From contig NC_058519.1 in NCBI RefSeq assembly GCF_904849725.1, positions 183,819,703 to 183,883,702 on the forward strand: 64,000 nucleotides of DNA, in the 5' to 3' direction. Positions 1 to 12,655 of the stretch are shown here, piece by piece. This DNA is from Hordeum vulgare subsp. vulgare (Eukaryota; Streptophyta; Magnoliopsida; Poales; Poaceae). The notes under the pieces are model-generated. The model saw nothing but the letters and a program-made list of their open reading frames with translations. It did not search any database and was not told the origin of the DNA. Made by a program: the position numbers and the translations under genes. The stretch's first letter is position 1. Each line of letters begins with the position of its first letter.

Positions 1-2647
1 GTATCCGGGGTCTTCGAGATCTTCCGCTCCGGATCCTCCGTCACTCGGTAACTCTACCGTCGAGAAAGGAATAAATAAATACTAGCTTTTACTAAAACAG
101 TTCACAAAGTGCTTTTAAAAATGTTGCAAGGCTTGAATAAATTCCGGTTATTATTTTGAAAAATGTTCCCTACTGTTTTATTAGCTAAGCATATTTATTT
201 AAAAGCAAACAGAAGCAAACAAGTGCTTTTTAATATCATTTTATTATACCAAAATAGTTTATGTTATTGATAAATGTCAACTATTACAGAATCAAATACT
301 ACTCATTTTTAGAAAAATACTGGTGGAAGAATTATATTTTTCTACTGGCTAAATCTTTTTATAAAAATCATTTAGTTTGCTAGATTAAAACAAAAGAAAA
401 AGGCCAGGGAAACAGATCCAGCCGGCCCAGCCAGCAGGCCTGGCCACCAGGCGCGCGTCGGGCAGGTTCAAACCTGACCTGCGGGCCCCTGGGGTCAGCG
501 TCAGCGGCTGCGCGCGCTGGCTGCCCCAGGACACCGACAGCTGGGCTCCACCTGTCGGGTCCTTCTCCTACCTCTGACCAGGGAGGTGGAGATGGACGCC
601 GGCAAGGCTACCGTTGTCCTCAGGACTAGATAGGAACGGGAACGGGTTCCTCGTGCCTCCGCCTACCTGCTCGTGGTCGGGACGTCACCGGAGGTGGTCT
701 GGGTCGCCGGCGACGAGGTGCTCGTGGCGGAAGGGTTTCGGGTTCGTGTTGAACTAGGGGCTAGAGGTATGGATTTGCTCGGGAGAGTTAGGGGAAACGT
801 TCCTGGTGTCGAGGGGAGTGTAATGAGAGGTCGGGCAGCGCAGGAGCCGACGTGTAGCCGGAGACCGACCGAAGCTCCGAGGCGGAGGGGCCTCGATCGA
901 TCTCGAACACCGGGGCTCTGCGAGCTCGATTGGGCGGCTAGGGAGTGTCTACTGGTTGTGCTGAAGCTGCTTGGAGGGTGCTGGAGTGCCGGGGGGGTCT
1001 ATTTATAGGCCAACGATGGTGACCCGAATCGGGCACGCCGGTGACTCACCGTGGCACGCATGCAAGCACAGTGAGGCGCTGGCCGCGAAACCATAGGTTC
1101 GGAACGTAGTTTAGGACCTCCTGATGCAACGGCCGCAGAGGGAAAGTGAGTGGGGACGAGCTGCAGTGACCGTGCATGCTCTACCACATCGGGCGCGCAC
1201 AGGCACGCGTCACCTGAGCTCTTGCGCGAGGGGGAGAGGGTCCCTGGGGTAGCTTTGCACTGAGGGGGTGTCGGGCGAGTTCTTGGACACAACTGGGGAC
1301 GCTGGGTCCGGCCGGAGCGTCAGCCCCTTACGGGTGGCTCTCTACAGCGCGCCCAAAGCGCAGTTTTGGCATGCCACGGCATGCTAGCTCGCTCTGGGGC
1401 ACCTGGGACGTGTCCTCCATGTCCTGAGTGTTGCTGGGAGTGTGCCTAGCCGTTGTGGTTTAGTGGGAGCTCGAGCTGGTCAAGGGAGCAAGGAACACTA
1501 GTGTTGCAAGTACTGTCCTGCAACTCAAATTGGAGTTCTTGTCACTTGTGCTTGGAATTGGGGAGGGGCTGGTTGACTGGGTGCTCAGGGTGTTCTGGTG
1601 CTCTAACCCACCAAGTTTGGGGCCTTGACATTGGGTAAAACAATGGCTAGGAAGGTTTTTACCTTCCTGTCAGTAGGTGTTCGACAGTGACTTGGGGTGC
1701 TTCCACAACACCACTGTAAATGAAACTTAACAGGTTTGGTCTTGGGGTAAAAACATGGGGTTCCACCAAATATGAGCTCCATTGAACAAGTTTGGCTTTG
1801 CAAACTTGAAAATGTCTCAAAGTGACCAGTACTGTCCCTTACAAAGGAAGTGTGGTCAAACAGAGTCTCACCAATACCATTTTTGGTGTGTAGTCCTCAT
1901 TTGGGGTGTTAAACACCTCTGCAAAGTTTCAGCTCTATTGGAGAAACTTTGCAATGTAGAGTTGTTCCAACTCTACTCTGGACAGAGAGGGTTCTGGGCT
2001 CTCTAAGTGCACTTACCCACCTTGGATCAAGGTGATATTTTAGGTGAGCACCCAATATGGTTTGGGAGGGCTCCTGTAATTTTATGGGAATTTACTGAGA
2101 TACTTTCCTTTGGAAACATCTCAAAAAGCTAAAACAAACAGAAATGGTTTTGAGGGTTTTACTCAAATAATATTAATATAAAATAGGGTTAAAAATCTTA
2201 TGTATGGAGAATATATGTCCTTCTGAGCTTCCATGAATTTACTCAGAATTTCCTAAGGCAGGAAAGTAATTTTCCTTGTGGAAATATCATTACTGGCCTT
2301 AGAAATAGACATAGATATAAAATAGAAAAATAATATTTTAAATCACTAAATAGTGTTTTTAATGAATGAAAATGATATTAGGATCAGATCACCAACTTTA
2401 GTTGAAAGTGCCACTTGGCTTCATGAGCTAGTAGTGTATCCCAACATGATGAAGGTGATCTTGATGTAAAAGAAAAAGGGTTTTGGATGAGTGAAAAATA
2501 CTAAGTTTTTCATGGGTTGAGTCATCAAACAAGCAAGCATACACTCAGACAAGGGTTGACATTGCACTCACAACATTATTTGGAAAAGTTTTAACAAGCT
2601 ATGATTTTTACAATACAGAAAACTTGGGGTGGAAAACAGGGTGTGAC
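1..2647 (-). mobile_element. Partial Tekay-like Gypsy LTR, right-hand end
   Basis: The sequence from base 2 aligns by eye with 27169 onward and 43618 onward, which lie inside the two LTRs of the Tekay element described below. It ends with GGTGTGACA at 2647, the reverse complement of the TGTCACACC start typical of Tekay/Del LTRs, so the LTR reads on the minus strand. It is clearly more diverged from the other two copies than they are from each other. About 1.5 kb of the LTR lies left of the window, so I cannot tell a solo LTR from the 5' LTR of a complete element. Short open frames in its GC-rich part (about 670-1300) are not convincing genes. Confidence 0.85.
999..1007 (-). promoter_or_regulatory. 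TATA box of the partial Tekay-like LTR
   Basis: The minus strand reads TATAAATAG here, followed downstream by GC-rich sequence. The same motif sits at the equivalent place in the other two LTRs (28115-28123 and 44634-44642). It probably sets the U3/R boundary of the LTR promoter. Confidence 0.6.
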
Positions 2648-2656
2648 AAAAACTAA

Positions 2657-3490
2657 CTCCGATTGTGCACTAAAAGTCGCATCGGGGACTTAGCTCCGAC
2701 CCGGAGGCGCCTAAGTACAAACTCTCTCCGAGTGTGCACTAAAAGTCACACTCGGGGACTTAGCTGCGACCCAGAGTCGCCTAAGTAAAAAACTCTCTCC
2801 GAGTGTGCACTAAAAGTCGCACTCGGGGACTTAGCTGCGACCTAGAGTCGCCTAAGTAAAAAACTCTCTCCGAGTGTGCACTAAAAGTCGCACGCGGGGA
2901 CTTAGGTGCGACCCAGAGTCGCCTAAGTAAAAAACTCTCTCCGAGTGTGCACTAAAAGTCCCACTCGGGGACTTAGCTGCGTCCCAGAGTCGCGTAAGTA
3001 CAAACTCATTCCGAGTGTGCATGAAAAGTCGCACTCGAGGACTTAGCTGCGACTCAGAGTCGCCTAAGTAAAAAGCTTCCTCCGAGTGTATACTCGAGAT
3101 CCACTCTGAGGCTTAGCAGACCCTCATTGAGTCTCATGTGGATGTGAAGACAATTGACAACTACATGAGTAACAACTCATTCCGAGTGTGCGCGAAAAGT
3201 CGCACTCGGGGACTTAGCTGCGACTCAGAGTCGCCTAAGTAAAAAGCTTCCTCCGAGTGTATACTCGAGATCCACTCAGAGGCTTAGAAGACCCTCATTG
3301 AGGCTCATGTGGATGTGAAGACAACTGACAACTACAGTGGTAACAACTCATTCCGAGTGTGCACTAAAAGTCGCACTCGGAGACTTAGCCGCGACCCAGA
3401 GTCGCCTAAGTAAAAGCTCGCTCTGAGTGCGCACTCGGAGACTTGGCAGACCCTCATTGAGGCTCATGTGGATGTGAAGACAACTGACAA
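2657..3490. repeat. Two-scale tandem repeat in the Tat 3' region
   Basis: From 2657 to about 3009 a unit of 69-71 bp recurs (starts near 2657, 2726, 2797, 2868, 2939 and 3009), each with CTCCGAGTGTGCACTAAAAG and GGGGACTTAGCTGCGAC. From 3009 the unit lengthens to 171 bp (starts 3009, 3180, 3351) by adding a block containing CCCTCATTGAG and ATGTGGATGTGAAGACAA. The repeats lie beyond the 3' end of the antisense gene. Short frames across them on the minus strand are repeat translations. Confidence 0.9.
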
Positions 3491-3689
3491 CTACATGCTC
3501 CGCATATTTTCCATTAGCTTCACCAAGAAACGCCAAACAAAAACCACGAGCCAAAATCATGTCAAAAAAAACTTAGCGAAAGAAGAGCGAAATATTCGAT
3601 GCGAATTCAAAGTTGGAACCACGAATGTGACGGCCAACAACAGTGGCCCAAGTTTGATACTGATACCACTCGGCATACTGAGGTAAATG

Positions 3690-6600
3690 TGCGTTCACCA
3701 TAAAGTTTTTCAAGCGTCACCAGGACTGGCAGGCTCCACAAAGGTGTCAAGGTCGAACCCGTCTGCGATGCGAGTGGCTGTGTCGAGGAAGGTCTCCATG
3801 AAATCTTCGAATAGAACCTTCTTGGTGTTGGTGACCTGCAACGTCTTTAGCTTTTCTTCGCGAGCTTCCTTGCAGTGCACTCAGACCAGAGATAGCGCCA
3901 CGTCCGCACCACAACGAGCGGCACACTTCTTCCATGCCTGCACTCTGCTCGGGACGTCCTCCAGCCGAGTCATCAACCCATCTATTTCCTACCGGGAATC
4001 GTCTTCAGGCCATAGATCCTTGTCGATCCGGCCGATGACTTCTCTCATGCGGCCAACGAAAGGTCCCACTCTGCTAAGGAGAATATGCACTCGGAGAAAG
4101 TCCCGGTTGGCTTCGTCGCCGAGTGGAACGTTCGGAACAACCGACCATTCAATGTCGGCTGCTTCAGCGTCAGCGTCCCGATAGAAGTCTGCAAAGAAAA
4201 GACAAGCAGAAAGTAAGCGCGGAATGAACTCTAAAGTCAAGAAGCACTTAGCAAAAACTTACCACCAAGCAGTGCAACCATCTTCCTTGACCAATCGCTG
4301 ACGTACTTCTCCTGCGCCATGCACCGAGTGTTCATCAACTTCAGCTGGCCCATCCGTTCGGTTCTTTGAATCTTCAATTTTTCGATTTCGGCTAGCAATG
4401 CCTTGTTGGTCTCCCGGGACTCCTCCAAAGACTTCTCTCGGTCAGCAAGAGCCCCCTTCGCACCAGCCAGGTCATTCGCAGCCGCCTCCAAGTCCGCAGC
4501 AAGCTGAATCTTCTCAGCCTTCAGAGCATTGTACGCGGATCCCATTTCGCAAGTCTTATGCCAAATAAGAGCAAAGGGAAGATCAGACACATTCAACAAG
4601 GAAAAAGTAGCGACACATCCGACAAAACAATCAAAGTTCTTCAGACACCTGCCGATGCAAGCAATCGACAGCGGTCTCGGGGACTACACCGAGTGGGTTC
4701 ACTAAGAGTGACCCCACTGGCATGAAGCTCGAACAGGTTGGCCCTATTGAGCTCCATGACAAATAGACAAATCTACGGGAATTCTATTACCCGACCTGAG
4801 TAACACTACTCTCGGGAACTACATCCAGTGGGTGCACTACGAGTGCCCCCACTGATAATATTCGGGCATATCAGCTCTGATCTGCCCAGATCACGGGAAA
4901 TACATATAAAGACAACTGCCGGTGCAAGCACTCGACAGAAGTCTCGGGGACTACACCCACTGGGTTCACTCGGAGTGAACCCACTGGAAAATAATCCTAC
5001 TGTATCCGAGTATATCACTTAAACCCCCAGTGGGTAACAAGAGGAAAGTAAACACTTATTAGCGCACTTACTCGGAGATCGTCCCAGAGTTCCACGCTTT
5101 TCTTGTACAAAGACGAGATGGAGTCATACGCTCCCTTGGCGTTACCCACCATCAGCTCCACCTGCACCATGGTGTCCTTGGTGGCCCCCACCTGGTCTTC
5201 CGGGAGTTGTCGGGCATCATATTGAATTGTTGACGGACCTGACACGACAGAAGACTCCTTGGGCATCCCAAGCTCTGCTCCAGTCGGTTCCGCCGCGGGG
5301 GGCACCGTCTCAGTCGGCGGCATCGTCCCGGTCGGCGGCACGTTCATGGTGGGAGCAGCAGTAGGTGGGACAATCTCAAGGACAGGCGCCAAAGTTGGCC
5401 CTGACCCCCTTTGGTCGTCCTCCTCCAGATGAATCACCTCCGAAGGAAGCCCGACTGAACAACATGAAATTACAGAAAAATGACAAGATTAAAGACAGCA
5501 CTCGCAAAACAATAATGCAAACTCTCAGAGTCATGGAAACGTACCTTGCTGGGACGTGGCGGCCTTATCCGTGTCCATAGGATCATCGTCCTGGCGCGGC
5601 AGAGAGGTGGCCGAAGTAGCATTCCTGTTGGGTGAAATCCACTCGACGGATAAGCATGGGTTTAATCAGACACTAAAGGAAGATGGGAGAACAAGTCACT
5701 TACGCTGAGGCGACTTGAACAGTGATCCTCATCCGAGGCAAAGCTTTCCGAGGGTTGGGCCCACAAGGTTAGGCCACCCCTGACGGCTGGTCTGTGGGCT
5801 CGGCAGCAGCATCCCTGGTCCTCTTCACACTCCGAGCACTCGGAGCCACGGGAGTGGCTGGCGGAGCACTCGGGGCCGCTGGAGGAGCCGGCGGAGCCGT
5901 GGGATCGTGACGGCGCTTAGTTCGATCTCTGATGGTGGAGGTGGCGAGCTCTGCTCCCCAACCTCCTCCTCCTCGTCTTCCGTCTCCTCCTCCGTCTCCC
6001 CACTGTCGGAGACGTACTCAGCACTATCCATGCTGCCCTCCTGGCTGCCCTCCTCTTCCTCGGCTGGATTCCCATTCGAGACGGCAGAATACCAGTTGGT
6101 CCACTCCTGCACAAAACACAGTCGGCAACGTCAGGCGGCCAGACAAGAAAAGCGATAAATCTAAGAAGATTGAAAGCACTCGACAAGATGTACCCACCAC
6201 ATTCGGAGGAGGATTATCAGCGCGGAAGGGCTTCACCCGCCGGGCTCCTTTGGGGTTGTCGCATGCGCCTGTGATGCCGCGGACCCACGCTATCACAATC
6301 TCCCCGGTCACGCACTCAGGATGAGTCCGACTGGAATCCGAAGGCCCCGCGTAGTGTCGGGCTTGCAGCTGCTGGATGCGCCGACCCAGAAAAGTCTCCA
6401 GCAAATCCATGTTGGTGACTCCCTTGCGGACGATGGCTATCAGCGCGTCGACCAGAGGCTGGATCTGGATCTTTTCCCCCTTTGAGAGCGCAAGCTTCCT
6501 GGAAGGGGCCGTACGGTCATGGCTAAAAGGTGGCAACCTAGTCGCAACATTCGGACAAGCGATGTCCTGGCAATAGAACCAGGTCGATTGCGAGTTCCTA

Positions 6601-7163
6601 ACTAACTCGGACAACTGGAGAGGGGGGTAGCTACTCTTTGTTTTCTTCTGGAAGCCTAAGCCCTCGCAGAGCTGGAGGATATGGGTCTTATCATCCGACT
6701 GACTAAGCTTTTTGACGGTTTGGGACCTAGGGGAGAAGACGTAGTTAAAGAGCCCCCGGTGGGAGGGACATCCAATAAAGCACTCGCAAAGGGTGACGAA
6801 TGCGGCAAGGTGGGCTATCGCGTTCGCAGGAAAATGATGGAGCTGCGCCCCGAAGTAATTCATAATACCTCGGAAGAAGGGGTGGGGAGGCAAGGAGAAG
6901 CCCCTGAACACATGGCTGAGCAGCAGAACGCGCTCCTCCTCCTTCGGCGCCGGCTCCGTCTCGCCCTCCGGCAGCCTCCACGACTTGTTGATGATCATGC
7001 CATGCTCCACCAGCTCCAGCAAGTCGTCCGTCGTCACCGTGGAGGGGAGGAAATCCCCCTGGATCCAACCCGCCGGCAGTGCCCGCTGTCGCCGCTGAGC
7101 AGGGGCCGCCCCCTTCTTCTTCTTCTTCCGCGACTCGAGTTTGCTGGTCTGCCCCTTCGTCAT
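3690..7163 (-). pseudogene. Antisense gene of the left Tat element (Transposase_28-like protein)
   Basis: This is a minus-strand gene in the body of a plus-strand Tat element. Exon 1 starts at the ATG at 7163, opens with a Lys/Arg-rich stretch (residues 6-18), and contains the block of the Pfam family 'putative gypsy type transposon' (PF04195), including FFRGIMNYFGAQLHHF near residues 97-112. A GT-AG intron fits about 6107-6197. The next exon (6106 to about 5825) is very acidic. Another runs 5454-5072 (Pro/Thr-rich, then helical, GTAAGT donor). A coiled-coil exon follows (about 4570-4263, GTAAGT donor), then a helical C-terminal exon (4188 to about 3690). That last exon is broken by TAG near 3987 and TGA near 3880. 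The product's role is unknown; comparable antisense genes are known from grass Tat elements. Exon limits are hand-called. Confidence 0.7.
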
Positions 7164-7290
7164 GGCAAAGGCATCAGGTCCGCAGAGGAGGAGAGGAAGG
7201 AGGAGACTTGGGGCGTGCAGAGAGCTGCGGGAGGAGCGGGGTTAATGCGAGGAAGATGAGCAGCGCAACAAGAGATCCCGCTAGAGAGGC

Positions 7291-7300
7291 TTAAATAAGC
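7291..7300 (-). promoter_or_regulatory. TATA-like motif upstream of the antisense gene
   Basis: The minus strand reads GCTTATTTAA about 130 bp upstream of the antisense ATG at 7163. The antisense gene of the second Tat element has a similar AT-rich motif near 47342-47352. This suggests the antisense gene has its own promoter, but it is only a motif match. Confidence 0.35.
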
Positions 7301-7681
7301 TTCCGACTGAGTCACTAACAGGTGGATCCGAAATCTTATCTCCCCGATCGGCCGCTGCAATGTTAGTGGAGGAGATAAAGGTGCGATAATCGAGGCGGCA
7401 AAACCTACTCGATGGCGATGTCGTCATCCCCGCTGATTCGCGGCAACCGAAATTTGAGGATCCCGGAAAATCCGCCGCTATCAGTTTGACCAGTCACATC
7501 GAAAGATTCCGCGGAAGCACTCGGGCCCTGACTGTTCATTTCACTAGTATATTCACTCGGATCACCGGTCGAAAGGATAAAATGGATTGAGGCAAACAAC
7601 GCCGAAGTCACATCCATACCAGTCGGATCCATACTCCAGACATCACTTCGTCGTTCCAACCCCGATCCATTTGGGGACTAA

Positions 7682-8214
7682 TGATGGGGTTATAGTCCCA
7701 GGGTAGGGTCATAGGCCTGCCCTATAGGTCCTACCCAAAGGCTACCCTTCATAGAGGACAAGGCCCTTAGACAGTTCTGACTGAACTAAGGACTCCCCCA
7801 TCATCCAGTCGGTGACGAGCATTCGGAGCGTATTTGACGTACCGACTGGATTCCACTCTGTACATCGTAACCTCCCAGGAGGGCAACGGTCATACGTTTT
7901 CGTACACCATTATTAACATTTAAGGCGTACGTTACCTGTAACATAGGCATTTATTCGCCACTATTCCACCCCTGTCCACCAGGCTATTATGAAGGGCAGC
8001 GCACTCTATATAAGCCGCCCTTCCCCACTGGTGCAGGGGTTGGCATTTACTGTAATCCTATATTCCACTCGACAGTAAGCTCCCAAGAGCACTGAGACGT
8101 AGGGCTTTTACCTCCACCGTAGAGGGGCCTGAACTCATACAACCTCGACATAGCTAAGGCTCTGCCCATCCTTTCGTACCCTACACATCTACTGTCAGAC
8201 TTATACCCACGACA
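7682..8214 (+). repeat. 3' LTR of the left Tat element (533 bp)
   Basis: The LTR runs from TGATGGGG to CCCACGACA. It has a TATA box and ends in the same CACGACA as the LTRs of the second Tat element. The stretch around 8090-8130 (GACGTAGGGCTTTTACCTCC) also resembles the second Tat LTR (near 14500 and 48003). The left partner is outside the window, so no TSD can be checked; the bases after the LTR are GGGGGCATC. Confidence 0.75.
8007..8014 (+). promoter_or_regulatory. TATA box of the left Tat 3' LTR
   Basis: TATATAAG is followed by a GC-rich start region, in the same arrangement as in the LTRs of the second Tat element. Confidence 0.65.
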
Positions 8215-8897
8215 GGGGGCATCCCACATGGCATACAAACATCATCTGCGATGGGGTGAGCGCCTGCTGACGATTCGCCTAACGTATGTGTATACAAAGT
8301 CGTAGCCTATCGAAGATGCCACCCTTTGACATTACGTTTGTGATCAACCACACATCCAAGATGATGGTGCAGATATATTTGTGTATGAAATATGGATATC
8401 ACAAACATTTAATTCCATGATCTGTTGGCAATAGATACATTATGACACACACTCAAATAATTTTAACTATGTGCGGTGGCTCTACTATCGCAAACATGCA
8501 TATTTAATAATCGTGTGCGATAATTATTGTGATCGCACATGCGCTTTGTATGTTAACCGTCTTGTTATCGTCTGACATTACACACGCACTCAGGACTGGA
8601 AACAATTGTGCTATTGACACCAATCGCACACGGTTACGGCTGGCAAATGCATGTGTGATATTGCGCACGTTGCACACACACAAAATATGTAACCATGTGT
8701 GGTAAAGCAGCTACTGACACACGCTATTCTTCAACAATCGTGTGTAATGTATGACAACATCACACACGTTTTATTCACCGTAACCATTTGCACTGAATTT
8801 ATTACCTAATAGCTTATTTTCTTCAATTTATTATTAGAATTGGAAATTTCAAAATTTTAATTATGAAATGTGGAATTCACATTCATCAATACATACC
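8215..8897. other. Flanking DNA with inverted TGTGCGAT motifs
   Basis: No gene is visible. The stretch has scattered copies of TGTGCGAT and ATCGCACA in both orientations, including a near-palindrome around 8511-8542, plus ACACACG-type words. This resembles the subterminal region of a CACTA transposon, but no CACTA terminus is visible here. Before the second Tat element inserted, this stretch was continuous with 48154 onward. Confidence 0.4.
8893..8897. repeat. TSD of the host Tat element (left)
   Basis: ATACC here is repeated exactly at 48149-48153, directly after the 3' LTR. This ties the two ends of the 39-kb nested block together as one insertion. Confidence 0.95.
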
Positions 8898-8975
8898 TGT
8901 TGGGGATATTACCTGCTTATAACCCGCCCTTAGTGGGCCGGGTCATCGAAGGGGCGACTTACCATTCAACGCGTG
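8898..8975 (+). repeat. Host Tat 5' LTR, first part
   Basis: These 78 bp begin TGTTGGGGATATTACC and match 47654-47731 with three differences. The LTR is interrupted after GCGTG at 8975 by a solo LTR and resumes at 14227. Confidence 0.95.
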
Positions 8976-11900
8976 TGTAACGACTAAGATGCGGTCCATT
9001 CCGATTTGGGAATGAGGCCCCGAATTGGAAAGAAGCGCATCTAAGTGTTCCGCAAACATGGTAACATAGCACATTCATAATAATAGAGGAATGACAATAA
9101 GGGGTTCATCTGTCATCTCATAAGTATAACAGAGTTACATCACGCATCCAAACAAGGTAGTTCCGCTACGGACTACAAAACATGAGAAATGACTATGCTA
9201 CCCTGCATGCTTGCCCACGATCACGACCATGCCTCAGTCTTCTGGATAGTTCACGTACAGGCGGTCGATCTCCTCATCGTACTACCACGCCAGATGCGTG
9301 CCGTCGGGATCACCTGTCTCGGGGGTACATGAACCTGTTGGTGTTGAGAAGGAATCTGTGAGCCACGGGGACTCAACAATTTATGACCTCGGTGCCAGAA
9401 CTAGTCAAGTTATTGGGTTGAAAGGTGGAGTATTTAAAGTTGCAACATCCTAAGCTTTATATGGTGGCTAACTTACGCAGAACTTGAATTGAAGGTGGTA
9501 TATTCTAGCGGTCGATGATAGATGATCACTAAGTGATCCTGAACACCTCCCTACGTCAATCATAACCCCACCGTGTTCCTGATCGAAGAGAGATCTTCGA
9601 AGGGGACAGTCATGGTTACGCACATAGTTGGCAATTTTATTAGCTTATGTTTAAGTTATCTATTACCGGATGTTAACAAATATTCCAAGTTTCCACATAA
9701 CCGCGGGCACGGCTTTCCGAAAGATTAAACCCTGGAGGGGTGCTCCAATTAGTCCTTCACAAACGTACACGGGCCGCAAAGTAATCCTCTATCACGAATC
9801 TCGTGATCTCGTCAGATTCCTTAGAGGAAAGCCTCAACTCTAGGAGAACCAAAGCTCCACCGGGATTCCTATACGGAAGATATATCGGTAAGGTAAGACA
9901 AGACTAGAAGGACCTCCCGACGTGTCGATGACCCTGATTAGAGCCGCGTATCTCAGTCTCAGGACAGGTCGGATGAGTGATGGTTACCACGCCAAAACAC
10001 CGAGTTGCCCCGGGGAGCGTAATAAGCTGCTCTGGGTTGGACCAACACTCATGAGGAGCACTGGTCCGGGTTGTCGATTAAATTCCTCGGGGTAGCTATT
10101 ACCTATGCAGATTATTATTAAGTGATTAGCAAATTAACACCAATGTTGGGTCCTGTCGGACAAGTCTTAACACTACGCGATTTATCGAGGGGGTCCCCAT
10201 AACAACCCCGAACGTGTTAGGAGCGATCATTATGGAATCAAACACCGGTAGCCGGTAACTATGGCGGCAATAACGGAACAAAGCACCCGGCAAAAGGCTA
10301 GGCCTTCCGTTATTTACCAATTATATAGGTGCGTTAATTAAATAACACATTTAACATAACGATATCAACTCATGTTATCACATGAGACAAAGCACCTGCA
10401 ACTAGCAACGCTAACGTTAATAGCTGAGCAAGCCTACTTAGCCATTCAAGATTTGCTAGGAAGGGATAAGTGTTTGGTTTCATGGCAATTCAGGAGGCAA
10501 TTATTTTAGTGGTAGGCAGCGAGCATTTTTTGGAAGAAACGTAATCTAGCATAACAAGTCTAGAGATGGGATCAAGGTCATATGATCTTGCCTGTGATAT
10601 CCTCGGCTTGGAACTGCTCTTATCGTCCTGCACGTACTCTCCCGAATCCACGTACTCGTTCTGTGATCCCGGTGCTACCCAATATCAAAATACCATCCAA
10701 TGAACAAAAGCACCTCAAGATGCAACAAGCACATGATGCATGAGATGAATATGAGCATGCATCTCCATTCTATTCACTAGCACAAACATGAGAAGTAAAT
10801 ACATGTTCCTGGATAGAAATGCACTCTAAGCTATCTTGACATGCATGAGAATGACATGATCATATGCGTCACGAGAAAACGATGCAAAACCATATAAAGA
10901 ACATGACAAACGGAGCTACGGATCAACGGGAAACAATGAAATAAGATATGAAGTGCTACGTGTCAAATTCATCACAACACACCCCAATGGCATAACTCTG
11001 GCATTTCCAGGTTGCCAAGAAATAAAACAAATCAACATGGATGGGGTGGTGCAAAGAATATCACCACACCATCAACTATGCACCCACAAACATCAAAATA
11101 CCAAAACTACACAATCTGCCATAAACAACATCATAACACTTCGTGGGCTACATCCAAAGCACCTACAGCCACCCAAACATGCCAAATAAGATATGTGGCA
11201 TTAGCTATCCAAGAGTACTACAAGCGCAAGGAAAAAGATAATGCAAAGGAGTTTCACACAGAAAGTTACACAGCTGGTAACTTGGCCAAAAATATCAGAT
11301 TTCAGGGACTTCGTGAAAATTCCAGATTCTCACTATTTGTTTATGCTCTGAAGCATTTTGACAGCACACAAAACATTATCTACAGGACTCCAAATGGAAT
11401 GAAAATTTACAGGGTTCTAGACAAACATAAAAGCTACAACTTCCTAGTTGAAAGATAAGGCTGAATCACAACACGTTGACCTGCACAAGTTCATCAACAG
11501 GAGAAGAAAATATAAACATATTCTCAGACTTTTCACTGATCTGGAATTTCAGCCACATGCCTACTTTGAATGGGCACAGCTTGCACATATGAATTCCTAA
11601 GCATGAAGCAAAACCAACATGGGGTAGAGGGGTCACCCTTGACTACCACAACCAAGAATCAAACTCTTGGGCTCACCACATGTCATGGAGCCAAGCTCCA
11701 AACATAGAACAAATCTGAAATATGCCATTTCCAAAAAGGGTTCCAATGGAAAAACTTACTTCACCAATGGATTCCTGGGATGATTCTACCCCAAAAACTT
11801 ATAAAATAACTATGCACTTGTATAGAACAAATGGGCACAAACTAGAGAAGAAAAACTACATAGAATCACATATAGTGAATAGTGCAGCATCGCATGTGCT

Positions 11901-12059
11901 ATTCACTAAAACCACAACATCAATGTGGCACATGAGGGGGTAGACCTCATGCCCATGTGAGTTGGCACACCACCACAATCTCACATGCAACACATCTAAC
12001 ATGCTCATGGGAAATACACCCACACCATCCAAGAGAGTATGCACACACTCACATATGGA

Positions 12060-12385
12060 CATGTGATGGTGCACACTTGCCTTAGTAGGTGGGGGTGAAC
12101 ACACACACACCCACACAACTACAAACTCACGTATCTAACTCCAAAGCACCTACACACACAAAGACACACAATTAGGCACTCACAACTATATAGCACTTAC
12201 TCACACAAACACATGTAAGTGAGTCTACTCACACACACATACACACCCACATCACCAAGTGCAACATGAATTCTTGTTCATGTTTGTGAGATGCATACAC
12301 ACACATGCACCACAATGCCCCACTTTTATGTGTGCCATCACACACACACACACATCAACATTATACCTAAAACATGCACACACAA
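12060..12385. repeat. CA-rich low-complexity tract
   Basis: About 300 bp is dominated by ACAC and CACA words with interruptions, within the solo LTR. It lies directly before the pair of tRNA-like segments. Confidence 0.8.
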
Positions 12386-12492
12386 CTAATCTAGGCAGGA
12401 AGGCAAAAATAACAAAGGAAGAACAACTACTATGCTACAAATAATATGGGGCAACTTAGATATCAAATCAGCAAAGGAAAATAAAAGAAAAC

Positions 12493-12580
12493 AAAAAAGG
12501 GAGGTTCTGGGATCGAACCCCAGACCTACTGGATCCAACCACACACGCACCACATAGCCACACCACTCTGCTACATGCCA
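12493..12580 (-). other. tRNA-like segment 1 in the solo LTR
   Basis: On the minus strand, TAGCAGAGTGG (12573-12563) fits the Pol III A-box. GGTTCGATCCC (12519-12509) fits the B-box and sits in a perfect 6-bp arm, TCTGGG/CCCAGA. A run of six T follows at 12498-12493, as in a Pol III terminator. The A-box start to B-box end distance is 65 nt, a little long for a simple tRNA. The acceptor stem does not pair, so this is a decayed or derived tRNA-like sequence, not a working tRNA. Confidence 0.5.
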
Positions 12581-12655
12581 CTGGCTTGACAGGAGAGAGG
12601 GTGCAAACATGGTAAGGTTCACTCTGCAGCTACTGTGCTAAATACCCACAAAAAC

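Larger units (their letters stand above)
2648..8214 (+). mobile_element. 3' part of a Tat-type Gypsy retrotransposon (left copy)
   Basis: This segment holds a tandem-repeat block, an opposite-strand multi-exon gene and a 3' LTR, the same order seen downstream of pol in the complete Tat element at 8898-48148. Its gag and pol are not in the window: the Tekay-like LTR ending at 2647 has inserted into it, and the rest presumably lies further left. Orientation is inferred from the LTR (TATA at 8007 on the plus strand) and from the antisense direction of the gene. It belongs to a different family from the second Tat element, because the LTRs (TGATGGGG start against TGTTGGGG) do not match. Confidence 0.75.

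Noticed and set aside
673..1292. Open frames on both strands in the GC-rich part of the first LTR (and at the equivalent places near 27816-28513 and 43986-45091)
   Set aside because: They fall in the R/U5 of an LTR, are not conserved as proteins among the three copies, and overlap on opposite strands.
3687..4184. 165-residue plus-strand frame, and 6681-7259 plus
   Set aside because: Mirror images of the antisense Tat gene exons on the minus strand, which carry the domain and splice signals.
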